DNA of 64,000 nt, taken from DASZVB01 sp035545855. GTDB taxonomy: Bacteria; Myxococcota_A; Polyangia; Polyangiales; Polyangiaceae. The position numbers and the translations under genes were made by a program. The notes beneath the pieces were generated by a model. It ran no database searches. It was not told the DNA's origin and was given only the letters and a program-made list of their open reading frames with translations. How positions within the stretch are numbered: the stretch's first letter is position 1; every line of letters starts with the position of its first letter. Location: assembly GCA_035545855.1 (NCBI GenBank), contig DASZXK010000045.1:23657-87656 (forward strand), given 5' to 3'. Positions 63,390-64,000 of the stretch are shown here, piece by piece.

Positions 63390-64000
63390 CTATCTCGCTC
63401 GATCGAAAGCTCGGAGGACCTGTCCGAGGTAGCCGCTCGGGAACGAATGGGGAAGACCGTAGGCCTCGGGCTTCTCCGGGGGAAGGTACGCCGTCCCGAA
63501 GAGGTGGTCCCAGATCGCGAGCTTGGTGGCGAAGTTCTTCCCGGGCGCGGGCAGGGTTCGACAATGGTGCCAGCGGTGCATCTCGGGTCCGTTGATGACC
63601 CACTGGATGGCCCCGGCTCGGACGTTCAAGTTGGAATGGATGTACATGCCCCAGACGGCGTCCATCGTCGCCTTGATCAGCGCGACATCCGGGGGCGCAC
63701 CGAGCAGCGCAATCGGCGCGAACTCGATGGTCTGGTTGACGAGGATCTCGAGCGGGTGTGAGCGAACGCCGGAGAGCCAATCGACGTCATCCACGCCGTG
63801 GTGCGCCTCGTGAATGCGCCAGAGCAAGGAAGAGTGATGCTGCAGGCGGTGAAAGCAATAGATGTAGAAGTCGTGGGTGACGAAGAAGAACAGCACCTGG
63901 AGCGCGAGCGGCCAGGTCGTGACCAGGTGCAGCCGGGAGAGCCCCGTCGCCCGGTCGAGGGATCGGACGATGAGGTCGATGCCCATCCCGAGGAAGTAAC
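63390..64000 (-). CDS. sterol desaturase/fatty acid hydroxylase-type membrane enzyme (cut by window edge)
   Basis: The visible 203 codons include the histidine clusters HDFYIYCFHRLQHH, HEAHHG, HSNLN and HRWHH of the family, which bind two irons. The frame stays open to base 64000 (Y-F-L-G before the first Met), so the membrane N-terminal part lies outside. It would hydroxylate or desaturate a lipid. It is the first of three minus-strand genes with the PHP-glycosyltransferase (gap of 89 bases). Confidence 0.88.
   Translation of the reverse strand, partial: YFLGMGIDLIVRSLDRATGLSRLHLVTTWPLALQVLFFFVTHDFYIYCFHRLQHHSSLLWRIHEAHHGVDDVDWLSGVRSHPLEILVNQTIEFAPIALLGAPPDVALIKATMDAVWGMYIHSNLNVRAGAIQWVINGPEMHRWHHCRTLPAPGKNFATKLAIWDHLFGTAYLPPEKPEAYGLPHSFPSGYLGQVLRAFDRAR

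Overview
The window is about 70% G+C, has no tRNA, CRISPR array, transposase or prophage gene, and reads as stable chromosome of a predatory or saprophytic Myxococcota. The best fit is the Polyangia/Sorangiineae side of the phylum. Signs of this are Ser/Thr kinases of the Pkn type with trailing transmembrane or ATPase parts, FHA-type sigma-54 activators, lipoproteins with long Gly/Ser/Asn or Asp/Ala linkers, a VCBS-repeat lipoprotein, a Myxococcus-type Cys-rich repeat with a MYXO-CTERM-like tail, and many GTG starts in tightly overlapping operons. The organism call is an inference; no 16S gene is present.

Region 1 (1-15335): the 5' part of phosphatidylserine synthase, then a lipoprotein, LysM and PilZ cell-surface group, a GMC oxidoreductase with its small partner, and an overlapping tetrapyrrole operon (hemX-like, hemA, hemC) that ends in an LpxK-like protein with a damaged nucleotide-binding loop. 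A lipoprotein and gcvPB follow, then a membrane Ser/Thr kinase on the other strand.

Region 2 (15584-25288): a PEGA/TPR-like exported protein, an FHA sigma-54 activator, a VWA lipoprotein, and a complete AlkB alkane hydroxylase set. Ferredoxin reductase and a [3Fe-4S] ferredoxin are divergent from alkB, with two copies of a 14-bp dyad between them. A TMEM165/GDT1-like half protein and a COG3014-type/LpoB pair come next.

Region 3 (25304-29146): the conserved rpmH-rnpA-yidD-yidC-jag cluster on the minus strand, with rpmG divergent. dnaA and DnaA boxes are not seen.

Region 4 (29155-45661) is the most interesting. It holds a coupled pair (VCBS lipoprotein and a 340-aa protein), a 654-base gap containing a 24-bp near-perfect hairpin, and a same-strand cassette of three genes: a cholesterol-dependent-cytolysin-like lipoprotein whose domain 4 is replaced by a propeller-like domain, an FHA sigma-54 activator, and a Ser/Thr kinase-ATPase. 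The toxin-like gene has a good -24/-12 (sigma-54) match and, about 100-120 bases further upstream, two identical-arm dyads 20 bp apart, the usual place for activator binding. Next to it a PaaX-like regulator sits between a crotonase and a desaturase/esterase operon, with dyads overlapping its own start codon.

Region 5 (45675-54983): GH1 beta-glucosidase, an EAL-CBS-GGDEF protein, a chimeric multicopper oxidase, a pyruvate-kinase-like protein without the C-terminal domain, a GNAT enzyme and small unknowns. Region 6 (55003-64000) is a lipid-flavoured block. One operon encodes patatin, phosphatidylserine decarboxylase and an Mpo1-like membrane protein. It converges on a minus-strand operon of a sterol-desaturase-type hydroxylase (cut by the window end), a PHP-glycosyltransferase fusion and a GSA-type aminotransferase.
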